A stretch of DNA of 64,000 nt from Cohnella herbarum. Lineage in GTDB: Bacteria; Bacillota; Bacilli; Paenibacillales; Paenibacillaceae. The position numbers and the translations under genes are program-made. The notes beneath the pieces were generated by a model. The model was not told the origin of the DNA and did not search any database. It saw only the letters and a program-made list of their open reading frames with translations. Positions within the stretch are counted from its first letter, which is position 1; each line of letters opens with the position of its first letter. Positions 36,069 to 45,192 of this stretch are shown piece after piece. The stretch is from the NCBI RefSeq assembly GCF_012849095.1, contig NZ_CP051680.1, positions 2,046,001-2,110,000 of the forward strand, read 5' to 3'.

Positions 36069-36389
36069 TCAACCCATGAAGTCAATATGTTTTCCTTTAT
36101 ATGGGTGCTCCGACGCCTTGATTTCATCCGAAGTTTGCTCTTCGGACTGAGGATTGGAAGATGACGATTGCCGTTTGTTTCGGTTACGAGGCTGGCGCTC
36201 GGAAATTGTGCCGTTCGATGTCGATTCCATCTTCGTGCTTCGTTTCGCTTGCTGCTCGTTCGTTTTCATCGCCTGTTGCGCCAGCAAACTTTGCTCCGTC
36301 GCGGACCGTTGCTGCTGCTGATGTTGCAAAGATGACATCTCTAAAGTGCGAGGGAGAGAAGCTTGCAAATCGATCGATTTGTAACTCAT
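36069..36389 (-). CDS. Small polar protein of the fla/che operon, unknown function
   Basis: 106 residues, Gln/Ser/Asn/Lys-rich and probably disordered (QHQQQQRSATEQ, QPRNRNKRQSSSSNPQ), ending HPYKGKHIDFMG, a defined-looking tail motif. No membrane segment or known domain recognised. Good Shine-Dalgarno (GAGAGGTGACCGGCT before ATG 36389) and position between fapA and the swrB-like gene argue that it is real. Confidence 0.65.
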   Translation of the reverse strand: MSYKSIDLQASLPRTLEMSSLQHQQQQRSATEQSLLAQQAMKTNEQQAKRSTKMESTSNGTISERQPRNRNKRQSSSSNPQSEEQTSDEIKASEHPYKGKHIDFMG

Positions 36390-36414
36390 AGCCGGTCACC
36401 TCTCGTATCATGAT

Positions 36415-37830
36415 TTAGAAAAAGGGAACCATCACGATATCGCCTTCGGAAAAGCGGAACGAAACTCGTTGGGAGCCATCTTTAACGAACCGGGTATAAC
36501 GACCGATTACGATTTTAGTTCCTCCCCACATGGTGTGCACCGCATCCACTCGCGCCGTTGTCGCGTCCTCAAGCGTCTTCTCGATTTCCAGAACCCGTTC
36601 CTTAGCGGCTTGCAGATCATCCAACGTTTGGCGTTTCGTAGTCGACAACTTGATTCGAAGAGCTAGTTTATCCGGCGAGAGATTGCCGATGGCTGCCATC
36701 TGGTCCAGCATTGTAAGTGCTTTCTCGGATTTGTCCGCGTTATCGGAAAGCTGTCTCATCGTCGCTCTCAATTCGTTCAGCTCTTGACGAAGCTCGGGAC
36801 GAACGCCAACCTCGATTACGGTCGCCGTAGACATCGAATTGCCGATCATTCTCGCGGTAACGCGATCACCAGCCTGTATGGTGCCGCCGACGATTAGTCC
36901 CTTAGCTCCGACGCATCGAACGGAACGGCCCGCACGAACGTTGGAATGCATGATGCTTTGCGTGACCGTAATCTCTTCGCCGGCGATCACATTGCCTTCT
37001 TGAACGAAGGAGCATCGGATATTACGTCCCGCTTTCACATAACCTTTGTTACTTCCGATGATGCCGCCGCTGATCTCGATAGATCCTTCGGACTCCACCT
37101 CGGCTCCTTCTATCCCTCCGGTGACCCGAATATCGCCCGAAGCTTTAACCCGGAAGCCGGTCAGTATATTGCCTCTAACGACTACTGTTCCGACAAAATC
37201 GATATTCCCGATATTATAATCCACGTCCCCGTTGACTTCGAATACGGGGAACACGTTAATTTTATCTCGGTCGGTTTTCGTAACAAGGCCGTCAATCGCC
37301 GCGTACATTCCGACTTTCTCGGGATTCACGACAACGTTTTTGCCGATTTTGAAATGAGCGTCTTTGCCTTCCTTGGGAAGAACTTCATCGCCGGTCACGG
37401 ACTTGCCCGGCACGCCTGGCTGGGCCGGTACCCTCTCGGCGATGAGCTGTCCCGTCTTTACGTTGGCTAGCTGCGTAACCTGCTTATAGTCTACGCTGCC
37501 ATCCTCTCTCTCCGTCGGACGGCGCTCTTCGTCATCCGTTTCTCCGTAGAGAACTTTCACAAAACCGTCCACGCCCGGTTTAGGAGGCGTTCCTACGGCG
37601 ACAATATTTTGCGTAAAGTAAAAGTCCTGCGGCCTTTGCGCGATTAAGAAGAGAGTATCGGATTGGAAACCATACTTAATTCCTTGGGACATCAAAAATT
37701 GCTCTAATTCACGAGAAGTAAACTTAAGATCGCCTTCAACACGTTTGAAAACCAAGTACGCTTGCATTTTATCTTCAGAAATCGTGACCTGCAGACATTC
37801 CGCCAATGGCGCAATTCCATTGTCAGACAT
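36415..37830 (-). CDS. fapA: FapA (DUF342) family protein
   Basis: 471 residues. N-terminal DUF342 region with DGLVTKTDRDKINVFPVFEV and NGDVDYNIGNIDFVGTVVVRG, followed by right-handed beta-helix-like repeats (VKASGDIRVTGGIEGAEV; SEGSIEISGGIIG; KAGRNIRCSFVQEGNVIAG) and a C-terminal coiled coil (about 350-420). FapA-type proteins are linked to polar flagellation/filamentous surface assembly; the biochemical role is unclear. ATG 37830 after AAAGGAGGCGC. Directly downstream of sigD. Confidence 0.85.
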   Translation of the reverse strand: MSDNGIAPLAECLQVTISEDKMQAYLVFKRVEGDLKFTSRELEQFLMSQGIKYGFQSDTLFLIAQRPQDFYFTQNIVAVGTPPKPGVDGFVKVLYGETDDEERRPTEREDGSVDYKQVTQLANVKTGQLIAERVPAQPGVPGKSVTGDEVLPKEGKDAHFKIGKNVVVNPEKVGMYAAIDGLVTKTDRDKINVFPVFEVNGDVDYNIGNIDFVGTVVVRGNILTGFRVKASGDIRVTGGIEGAEVESEGSIEISGGIIGSNKGYVKAGRNIRCSFVQEGNVIAGEEITVTQSIMHSNVRAGRSVRCVGAKGLIVGGTIQAGDRVTARMIGNSMSTATVIEVGVRPELRQELNELRATMRQLSDNADKSEKALTMLDQMAAIGNLSPDKLALRIKLSTTKRQTLDDLQAAKERVLEIEKTLEDATTARVDAVHTMWGGTKIVIGRYTRFVKDGSQRVSFRFSEGDIVMVPFF

Positions 37831-37846
37831 TATTAGCGCCTCCTTT

Positions 37847-38635
37847 TTACCCGTTTTGAAGCAATTGTTCCTTTTGTTTAGCTAACGCTCCTCGAAGCCT
37901 TAGAATCGCCTTGGAATGCAGTTGCGATATCCTCGATGGCGACAGGCACATCACTTCCGCGATCTCGCTTAAAGAAAGATCCTCGTAATAGAATAACGAA
38001 ACTACCGTTCGTTCTTTTTCCGTTAATTTCTCGATCCCGTATTTCAAGGAGTCTTTAAGATAGGTTTCATGAACCATCGATTCCGGACTAACGGCTTTAT
38101 CGTCTACCAATAGGGAAAGCCTTGTTTCGGATTCTTCCTCCCGAATCGGATCCTCAAGGGAAAAAACCGCCGCAACCGCGACTTCTTGAAGCATTTGTTG
38201 AAATTCCTTATCGCTAATATTCAAATAGGCGCAAATTTCGTCATCTGAAGCAGAACGCAAATTTCTCTGTTCCAGCACCGCATAAGCGTCCTCCATTTTT
38301 TTCGCTTTGTCACGAACCGAACGAGGAACCCAATCGCCTTGCCTAAGCCCGTCGATGATTGCCCCGCGAATTCTCCAAGATGCATAAGTTTCGAACTGCA
38401 GTCCCCGTTGATAATCGAACTTTTCGATCGCGTCAATTAAGCCCATGGCCCCATTGCTTGCCAAGTCGTCTTTCGTTACGTTTTTGGGTAAGCCAACCGC
38501 CATTCGACTGGATACGTAATCCACGAGCGGCAAATATTGCTCGATCAGAAATTTTCTCGCATCCGGGTCCTCGTCTTCTTTCCATCGCTGCCACAAATCC
38601 TGATGGGATAACCGGGAACGTGTTTGATCGACCAT
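37847..38635 (-). CDS. sigD: Flagellar RNA polymerase sigma factor SigD (FliA/WhiG family)
   Basis: 262 residues. Sigma region 2 (LVDYVSSRMAVGLPKNV, DLASNGAMGLIDAIEKFD, FETYASWRIRGAIIDGLR), region 3 and region 4 (LTEKERTVVSLFYYEDLSLS then EIAEVMCLSPSRISQLHSKA). Directs late flagellar, motility and autolysin genes; antagonised by FlgM, not in this window. Same place as in B. subtilis fla/che, near the operon end, so its dose depends on transcription reaching here. Confidence 0.96.
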   Translation of the reverse strand: MVDQTRSRLSHQDLWQRWKEDEDPDARKFLIEQYLPLVDYVSSRMAVGLPKNVTKDDLASNGAMGLIDAIEKFDYQRGLQFETYASWRIRGAIIDGLRQGDWVPRSVRDKAKKMEDAYAVLEQRNLRSASDDEICAYLNISDKEFQQMLQEVAVAAVFSLEDPIREEESETRLSLLVDDKAVSPESMVHETYLKDSLKYGIEKLTEKERTVVSLFYYEDLSLSEIAEVMCLSPSRISQLHSKAILRLRGALAKQKEQLLQNG

Positions 38636-38651
38636 TGTAGCCTCACCGTCC

Positions 38652-39065
38652 TTATTCGTCCGTCAGACGACGAATCGCCTGAACAACTTCCTCCGGATTA
38701 GGTTTGTCGAGAGACACCAGCCTGGTGGGCTGCAACGGTTGGAAGCCTTTGATCGGCTCCCCCTTGCCGTCCGCCCACTGCTCCTTCATCATCTCCGACA
38801 AAGAATCGCCTTCATCCGGAGTCACGATATCAAGTACCGCGCCTCGATCCGACTCCGTAGCATTCATACTCTCTATCTTCTTACCCGGATTCAACAACTG
38901 TCTAAGTACGAAACCTACCGCAAACGCTAGAGCAGTAAATACTAGAAAAGCGTATAGACTTCGTAGGAACGTCGTACCTAGAGGGTTATTAGACAGGGAA
39001 AACAAGATTGTCAACACTGCGCCGAATGCGCCGAATCCGACATAATAGCGCCATGAACCAGTCAT
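38652..39065 (-). CDS. Two-TM protein between cheD and sigD, unknown function
   Basis: 137 residues: two membrane segments (about 5-22 and 35-58), then a cytoplasmic tail with DRGAVLDIVTPDEGDSLSEMM, a spacer with PIKGFQPLQPTRLVSLD and a helical end NPEEVVQAIRRLTDE. No family recognised. Two bases after cheD and 17 before sigD, with coding-typical sequence, so clearly part of the operon. Absent from this position in B. subtilis. Confidence 0.75.
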   Translation of the reverse strand: MTGSWRYYVGFGAFGAVLTILFSLSNNPLGTTFLRSLYAFLVFTALAFAVGFVLRQLLNPGKKIESMNATESDRGAVLDIVTPDEGDSLSEMMKEQWADGKGEPIKGFQPLQPTRLVSLDKPNPEEVVQAIRRLTDE

Positions 39066-39066
39066 C

Positions 39067-39561
39067 TTAGATCTCCTTTACTCCGAACTGCACGCTTCGA
39101 ATGCTGAATACTCCGGAGTGGCTGTCGAGCTCCACCGTTCGACCGTAATTGCCTCCGGTATCCTCTGAGACGAGCGGGATCGAGAACAGCTCTAACGCTT
39201 GCTTCGTCGCTTCCACGTTTCTTGGGCCGATTCGCATCGTATCCGTACCTCCCATGAAAGCGAACATTTGCGCTCCGCCCGCCATCTTGGCGATTAATCT
39301 CGCCGTGACGGCCCCTTTGCTCTTCATTCGAGTCAGCAACTCCGGCACGGCTGTATCCGCATATTTAGCGATATTCAATTGACCCTCGCGGGCGATCTCC
39401 GAAGAAGGGAGCATAATATGCGCCATCCCGCCAAGCCTCAAATGAGGGTCGTACAAGGTAAGGCCCACGCATGAACCTAAGCCTGTCGTTTTGAGCACCG
39501 CTCCGCCTTCCGCGATATTCAAATCCGCCATCCCGACTTTGATAAGGGTGCCTTCCGTCAT
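39067..39561 (-). CDS. cheD: Chemoreceptor glutamine deamidase CheD
   Basis: 164 residues. Catalytic Cys31 in LGSCVGLTLYD and His48 in GMAHIMLP. Deamidates receptor glutamines and binds CheC, stimulating its phosphatase activity. ATG immediately follows the cheC stop (TAAATG). Confidence 0.95.
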   Translation of the reverse strand: MTEGTLIKVGMADLNIAEGGAVLKTTGLGSCVGLTLYDPHLRLGGMAHIMLPSSEIAREGQLNIAKYADTAVPELLTRMKSKGAVTARLIAKMAGGAQMFAFMGGTDTMRIGPRNVEATKQALELFSIPLVSEDTGGNYGRTVELDSHSGVFSIRSVQFGVKEI

Positions 39562-40179
39562 TTAGAATGGCACTCCTAACGCACGAAAGAGTTTCTCGAA
39601 CGATTCCGGGTCGGGAATAAGGAAGAAATGACCTTCCGCTTCTTGGTGACCTTCGAGAAATGTCGTATCGATAAGCAAAGCATCGTCGCCCATCGTGCCG
39701 AATTGAAGCAAACCGTAGCTTAAGATCGCCCCCGCCATGTCGACTGCCAGCGAAGGAACCGTAGGGGACATCCGCAGTCCGGTGAAATCGGCCAACGAGG
39801 ACAGATAGGAGCCGGCTAGAATGTTGCCGATTTCATTTAGAGCCGATAACTCCAATTCGCTATAATCATCGTTCTCGGCGGCATTAAACCCTAACAACCC
39901 TTGAAGAATTCGACGGGCAGGCTCTCGGTTGATGATAAAAAACATATTTCCCGGCGCATCGCCTTCCACTCGCAGGAAGATGGCAACAACGACGGCTTCG
40001 GATCCGCCGACGCGCTCCGCAATCGCTTCGAATGGCAGTAAATTAACCGTTGGCACCGCCATATCCACGGGCTTGTTCAACAAAGTCGACAAAGCGGTTG
40101 CCGCGTTGCCAGCACCGATGTTGCCAACTTCCCTGAGTACGTCCAACTTGAAATCAGCGTTATTCCTAAACAAGTTCAC
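39562..40179 (-). CDS. cheC: CheY-P phosphatase CheC
   Basis: 205 residues, two repeats of the CheC/FliY phosphatase motif ExxxN-type: LREVGNIGAGNAATALS and LNEIGNILAGSYLSSL. Removes phosphate from CheY in the Bacillus adaptation system. GTG start at 40179 after GGAGAGTAGGCT. Confidence 0.94.
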   Translation of the reverse strand: MNLFRNNADFKLDVLREVGNIGAGNAATALSTLLNKPVDMAVPTVNLLPFEAIAERVGGSEAVVVAIFLRVEGDAPGNMFFIINREPARRILQGLLGFNAAENDDYSELELSALNEIGNILAGSYLSSLADFTGLRMSPTVPSLAVDMAGAILSYGLLQFGTMGDDALLIDTTFLEGHQEAEGHFFLIPDPESFEKLFRALGVPF

Positions 40180-40182
40180 AGC

Positions 40183-40644
40183 CTACTCTCCGAACTGTTC
40201 TAATTGGATGATTTCGTTACGGCTAAGCACCTCTGTCAAGTTAAGCAATATCAATAGCCGGCTTTCGCCGATCTTAGCAACGCCGCTAATGTATTTCGCT
40301 TTAATTCCGCCTACGACTTCCGGTGGATTCTCGATCTTGTCGCTCATCACGTCCATGACGTCGTTAGCGGAATCAACGATAAAGCCGACTTCAAGGTCGT
40401 TCGCGGAAACGATAATAATCCGGGAATTTTCCGTATATTCCGTCTCGGCAAGCCCGAACCGGCCGCGCAGGTCGATTATCGGGATCACGATCCCTCTCAA
40501 GTTGATGACGCCTTTGACGAAGGTCGGAGTTTTAGGAACGCGAGTAATCGGAACCATACGCTCGATCGTTCTTACTTTGTCTACTTCGATTCCGTACTCT
40601 TCATGCGCGAGCGTAAAAACAATGACTTTTAATTCCTCTGCCAT
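40183..40644 (-). CDS. cheW: Chemotaxis coupling protein CheW
   Basis: 153 residues; typical CheW beta-barrel segments VFTLAHEEYGIEVDKVRTIE, ITRVPKTPTFVKGVINLRG, VIPIIDLRGRFGL and ISGVAKIGESRLLILLNL. Couples CheA to receptors. Confidence 0.96.
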   Translation of the reverse strand: MAEELKVIVFTLAHEEYGIEVDKVRTIERMVPITRVPKTPTFVKGVINLRGIVIPIIDLRGRFGLAETEYTENSRIIIVSANDLEVGFIVDSANDVMDVMSDKIENPPEVVGGIKAKYISGVAKIGESRLLILLNLTEVLSRNEIIQLEQFGE

Positions 40645-40674
40645 GGATGAAATCCTCCCTTAGAGTCCGGTATT

Positions 40675-42747
40675 TTACTTAATCAGTGCGTTTGGATCTA
40701 CGATTAATGCCACGTGCCCGTCTCCGAGAATGGTTGCTCCGGAAACGACTCCAAGATTGCCTGCCAAATATTTGCCGAGAGGTTTAAGTACGATTTCGCT
40801 TTGTCCGATAAACTCGTCTACGAGAATCGCGGCCTGCTTGTCCCCTTTGCGTACGATAAGCATTTCCGTTTCCGCTTCCTCTTCATCGCGATAATCCGGT
40901 GAATCCACCAAGGCAGCCAATGAAATGACCGGGATGATCGACTGACGATAGTCGATGATGCGGTTTCCGTGTAAGGTCCGAATCGCGGATCGTTTAACGG
41001 ACCCGGTTTCCACGATTGAAGATAACGGGAAGGCGTATTTCTCGGAACCGAGCTTGATCAACATGGCCGCGATGATCGACAGCGTAAGCGGTAATTGGAT
41101 AGAAAACTTGGTTCCGGCTCCTAATGTCGATGTTACGGTAACATGACCGCCGAGCGCGGTAATTTTGGATTTCACGACATCCAGTCCGACGCCTCGGCCG
41201 GAAATGTCCGATACTTTGTCGGCTGTGCTGAATCCCGCTGCGAATATCAACATATTAACTTCGTCGTCGCTAAGTTTTTTCGCTTCATCCGGACTAACGA
41301 CACCGCGTTTAATCGCCGTCTCCAACACTTTCGGACGGTTAATTCCTTTACCGTCCTCCTCGATCTCGATGAAGACATGATTTCCGCTGTGGAATGCCCG
41401 CAGATGTACCGTTCCGACTTCCGGTTTGCCCAGCTTCACGCGTTCCGTAATAGGCTCTACTCCATGATCGACGGCATTTCGGATGAGATGGACGAGAGGA
41501 TCGCCGATTTCATCGATAACCGTGCGATCTAGTTCCGTTTCCGCTCCGACGATAACAAGATCGACTTTCTTATCCAGGGATTTGGCCAAGTCGCGAACCA
41601 TCCGCGGAAACCGATTAAAGACGCTTTCTACCGGTACCATCCGCAACTTCAGTACGATGTTTTGCAAATCCGCGCTAACTCTGGCCATATGCTCGACCGT
41701 TTCGGTAAGATCGTTACGCTTAACCTCCGAGGCAAGCTGCTCCAATCGAACGCGATCGATCAATAGCTCGCTGAACAGATTCATAAGCGAATCGAGTCTC
41801 TCGATGTCAACGCGAATCGTTCTAGGTGCCGTTCCTCCGGTCGAAGGCGCCGCAGGCGCAGATCGAGCAGCGGGACTCTCCGCGGCCGGTGTCGCGACAG
41901 AACTTGCGGGAGCTAGCGTAGCCGCTACTTCCTGAACCGTTTCCGTTACTTTCTCGGATGAGCCTTTAGAACCTTCCAACATGTCGAGCGACTCTTTATC
42001 GACAACGTTAAGGTTAACGGATTCGATCTCCGACACTCGCGAAATTTGATCGCGAAGCGAAGCTTCATCGACTTGCGAGATATAGTAGACCGAGAAACTG
42101 CGATCGAATTGTTCCTGCTCGATTTCTTGAACGGACGGATGAGCCTTGACGACTTCCCCGTTTCTTTCCAGAACGTCGAACACCATATAAGCACGCGCTG
42201 CCTTAAGCAAGCAATCGTCTCGAACTTTCACTTCTATGAAATAAGCCTTATGTCCGCTTTCCATCGATTGACTAAGCACGGAAAGTTGAAATTGATCCAA
42301 CACGAGAGATGCGGATACAGCTTCCGTAGGCGCCGAAGTTGCCGCTTTAGCGGCCCCGCCTGCGAAGTCGCCTTTTACGATCGCCTTCAAGCGCTGTACG
42401 AGCTCACCTACGTCGCTTTTTCCCGTTCCGCCGTTAATGATATCCTGGACCATGCTTTCAAGAGCATCCAAACACTTAAACAACGTATCGAAAATATGGC
42501 CGTTCATGCGAAGCTTGTCATTCCGAACGAGATCCAGCACGTTTTCCATTTCGTGCGTCAAGGACGCAAGGTCCTCGAAGCCCATCGTCGCGGACATTCC
42601 CTTTAACGTGTGCGCGGAACGGAAAATAATTTGTACGATGCCGATATCCTCCGGTTGTTGCTCCAGCCGAAGCATATTTTCGTTCAGCGATTGCAGGTGG
42701 TCGTTAGACTCGTCGATAAACATGGACATGTATTGATTCATTTCCAC
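40675..42747 (-). CDS. cheA: Chemotaxis histidine kinase CheA
   Basis: 690 residues. P1 Hpt with phospho-His46 (RSAHTLKGMSATMGFEDL), P2 (about 150-260), P3 dimerisation (RTIRVDIERLDSLMNLFSEL), P4 ATPase (DPLVHLIRNAVDHGVEP, EEDGKGINRPK, DISGRGVGLDVVK) and P5 CheW-like. Start GTG 42747 (MEMNQYMSMF) behind AGGAGG with a ten-base spacing. Confidence 0.97.
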   Translation of the reverse strand: MEMNQYMSMFIDESNDHLQSLNENMLRLEQQPEDIGIVQIIFRSAHTLKGMSATMGFEDLASLTHEMENVLDLVRNDKLRMNGHIFDTLFKCLDALESMVQDIINGGTGKSDVGELVQRLKAIVKGDFAGGAAKAATSAPTEAVSASLVLDQFQLSVLSQSMESGHKAYFIEVKVRDDCLLKAARAYMVFDVLERNGEVVKAHPSVQEIEQEQFDRSFSVYYISQVDEASLRDQISRVSEIESVNLNVVDKESLDMLEGSKGSSEKVTETVQEVAATLAPASSVATPAAESPAARSAPAAPSTGGTAPRTIRVDIERLDSLMNLFSELLIDRVRLEQLASEVKRNDLTETVEHMARVSADLQNIVLKLRMVPVESVFNRFPRMVRDLAKSLDKKVDLVIVGAETELDRTVIDEIGDPLVHLIRNAVDHGVEPITERVKLGKPEVGTVHLRAFHSGNHVFIEIEEDGKGINRPKVLETAIKRGVVSPDEAKKLSDDEVNMLIFAAGFSTADKVSDISGRGVGLDVVKSKITALGGHVTVTSTLGAGTKFSIQLPLTLSIIAAMLIKLGSEKYAFPLSSIVETGSVKRSAIRTLHGNRIIDYRQSIIPVISLAALVDSPDYRDEEEAETEMLIVRKGDKQAAILVDEFIGQSEIVLKPLGKYLAGNLGVVSGATILGDGHVALIVDPNALIK

Positions 42748-42790
42748 TGGCCGGACACCTCCTAGTTGGCTGAACTTTCAGCTAATCATA

Positions 42791-44257
42791 TTATGGTTTT
42801 CGAGACTTCACTTCCTGAACGAGAACCGGTGCTATTCCTTGCAGAGGCAATATTTGAGAAACGGCGCCGAGCTCTACCGCCGAACGAGGCATTCCGTATA
42901 CGACGCAAGTTTGTTCCGCTTCGGCTATCGTCGTTTGGGCACCGTCCGTTTGCAACGCCTTCATCCCTTTCGCTCCGTCGCTTCCCATTCCGGTCATCAA
43001 CACGATATGCCGTTTCAATTGGGGATGCCCGACCAAGGATTCGAACATCACGTCAACCGACGGCTTATGCCCGCCTTTCGGGACTTCATCGGACAGCTTG
43101 ATCCGGTAGGTTCCCGTCACCTCTTTCCGAAGCGTCATATGTCTTCCGCCCGGAGCTATGTAAGCGGTCGCGGTCTCGATAAGTTCGCCGTCCACGGCTT
43201 CCCTGACGTTAATACTGCAGAAATTGTCCAAGCGCTGCGCCAACGAGTGGGTAAACTTGGGAGGCATATGTTGGACAACCAATATAGGTGCAGGGAAATC
43301 AGCCGGAATACCGGTTAGCACTTCGTGCAAAGCTCTAGGTCCTCCCGTTGAAGTGCCGATAGCGACCAAGTGCGTAAACGAAGAAGTGGGCTTGGGATTC
43401 GTTGTTGGCGGAATCGCCTGCGATTGATCCCGGTTGGCCTGCGCTTCGGTTACAGTCGTTCGAACGCTCTTCTTAGGCATAGCCGTTTTAAGTTCGAGCG
43501 ATGCGGCTTTCTTAACGGTTTGACTGGCAAGGTCTTTAACAAGAGGTCTCTCCGGCAATCTGGAAGTTGATATTCCCGGGCTTGCGTGATTCGGCTTTAG
43601 TCTACTTGAATCCGGTTTATCCGGAATTCTGTCGAGTTTTCTCGGAAGCTCCGCGTTTCTCGTCTTTACCGGCTGATCCGGCGGCTTGAAGCTCTCTACG
43701 ATCCTCGTTTTGTTGAGCAAAGGTTCTGCCGGCACATCCGGTTTTTTGGTCTTCTCCACGGGCGGTTTAGGAGAGTCAACCACAACGGGGATGATTTCGG
43801 CCGCCGCTTCCCCTTGTTCCTCAACTGCGGGCAACATTCTTAATGCACCGCTGCTTACCGTTTCTAATGCGATATGTAATTTCTCAAGCAGTTGCTCTCC
43901 AACCTGGCGAATATCCAGCTTAACGGCACCATCCGGCTTGCGGATGAAATCGATCGCTCCGTATTGAAGCGCTCTAATCGTATCCCTCGTCCCGTTATCC
44001 GTCACAGCGGAGAGCATGATCACCGGTGTCGGTTGAAGCGCCATAATACGTTTCAATGCTTCGATTCCATTCCAAAGCGGCATTTCCAAATCCATCGTTA
44101 TGATATCGGGCTTAAGCTTCAACGTTAAATCAACGGCTTCTTTACCGTTCGAGGCCGTCGCCAATACTTCGAAGGCAGCGTCAGCATCGATGACGTCACT
44201 GAACACCTTGCGCATAAATGGGGAATCATCTACGATCAACACCTTAAATTCCGGCAT
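42791..44257 (-). CDS. cheB: Protein-glutamate methylesterase CheB
   Basis: 488 residues, long for the family (about 350-360). Receiver domain (LIVDDSPFMRKV; phospho-Asp in IITMDLEMPLWNG), then an unusually long linker of about 165 residues rich in Lys/Pro/Arg (about 125-295), then the methylesterase with catalytic Ser in AIGTSTGGPRALHE, His in VVQHMPPKFTHSLAQRL and Asp in LMTGMGSDGAKGM. Confidence 0.95.
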   Translation of the reverse strand: MPEFKVLIVDDSPFMRKVFSDVIDADAAFEVLATASNGKEAVDLTLKLKPDIITMDLEMPLWNGIEALKRIMALQPTPVIMLSAVTDNGTRDTIRALQYGAIDFIRKPDGAVKLDIRQVGEQLLEKLHIALETVSSGALRMLPAVEEQGEAAAEIIPVVVDSPKPPVEKTKKPDVPAEPLLNKTRIVESFKPPDQPVKTRNAELPRKLDRIPDKPDSSRLKPNHASPGISTSRLPERPLVKDLASQTVKKAASLELKTAMPKKSVRTTVTEAQANRDQSQAIPPTTNPKPTSSFTHLVAIGTSTGGPRALHEVLTGIPADFPAPILVVQHMPPKFTHSLAQRLDNFCSINVREAVDGELIETATAYIAPGGRHMTLRKEVTGTYRIKLSDEVPKGGHKPSVDVMFESLVGHPQLKRHIVLMTGMGSDGAKGMKALQTDGAQTTIAEAEQTCVVYGMPRSAVELGAVSQILPLQGIAPVLVQEVKSRKP

Positions 44258-44325
44258 TAGGCGAGCCTCCTTCGTTAATCTAGATGTGTTTGCGACGGAA
44301 CTTCAAATCATTGCCAAACCTTAAT

Positions 44326-45192
44326 TTAACTCCATAGTCTTTTCATTCTTTGCAAGAAGCCCGGTAGGCCGCGCGCAGAAGACGACTTCGGCTCTTCCAT
44401 CAAGAAACGAGCGGTAATGCTGTCGATTCCTTTCGTCGCTTGGCTATCCGGGAACGCTATAGATAAAGGGGTCTGGCGCTTGACCGCCTTGGAGACGTTT
44501 GCGTCATCCGGAATGAAGCCAAGCACCGGTATTTCCAACCCCAAGTATTTGCTTGCCACTTGGCGGATGTTGTCCGCCGTTTGAACGCCTTCCCTGTCGT
44601 CCGTTACTCGGTTAACGACCAATCGGAAAGAAATATCGTGCCCCATCGTTTTCAACATCTTAATCAAGGCATATGCATCCGTGATAGAAGTCGGCTCGGG
44701 AGTCGTTACGACGATCGTCTCTTCCGCGGCCGTAATGAATCTTACCGTCTCCTTCGACAATCCGGCTCCCGTATCGAACAAAATAAAATCCACATGTCCG
44801 TGCAGTTTGCCGATTTGTTCCGAAAAGTACTCTAGCTCTTGGTCGCTTAACCGTACCAAATCTTGAAAGCCGGAGCCGCCTGCAATAAACTGCAGCCCGC
44901 TCGGTCCAATCTGGATAATTTCCCAGATCGTTTTCTCGCCTTTAAGCAAGTGAATCAAATTGTATTTGGCGGGAGTCCCCAGCAATACGTCAATATTGGC
45001 AAAGCTTATATCTGCATCGAAGACGAGTACGCTATATCCTCTATTTTGCAGTGCCATTGCGAAATTAAGGCTGAAATTAGATTTTCCTACCCCGCCCTTC
45101 CCGCTTGTCACGGTAATGACCCGAGTCGTTCTTGCCGTGCTCAGATCTTTCGAATGAACCAAGTGCCGAAGCGCCTGCGCTTGATCAATCAT
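44326..45192 (-). CDS. flhG: MinD-like flagellar number regulator FlhG
   Basis: 288 residues, P-loop ATPase (YlxH). Deviant Walker A SGKGGVGKSNFSLNFA, Walker B-like VFDADISFANIDVLLG and FILFDTGAGLSKETV. Activates FlhF GTPase and links the C-ring (FliM/FliY) to placement. ATG start overlaps flhF by 8 bases. Confidence 0.95.
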   Translation of the reverse strand: MIDQAQALRHLVHSKDLSTARTTRVITVTSGKGGVGKSNFSLNFAMALQNRGYSVLVFDADISFANIDVLLGTPAKYNLIHLLKGEKTIWEIIQIGPSGLQFIAGGSGFQDLVRLSDQELEYFSEQIGKLHGHVDFILFDTGAGLSKETVRFITAAEETIVVTTPEPTSITDAYALIKMLKTMGHDISFRLVVNRVTDDREGVQTADNIRQVASKYLGLEIPVLGFIPDDANVSKAVKRQTPLSIAFPDSQATKGIDSITARFLMEEPKSSSARGLPGFLQRMKRLWS

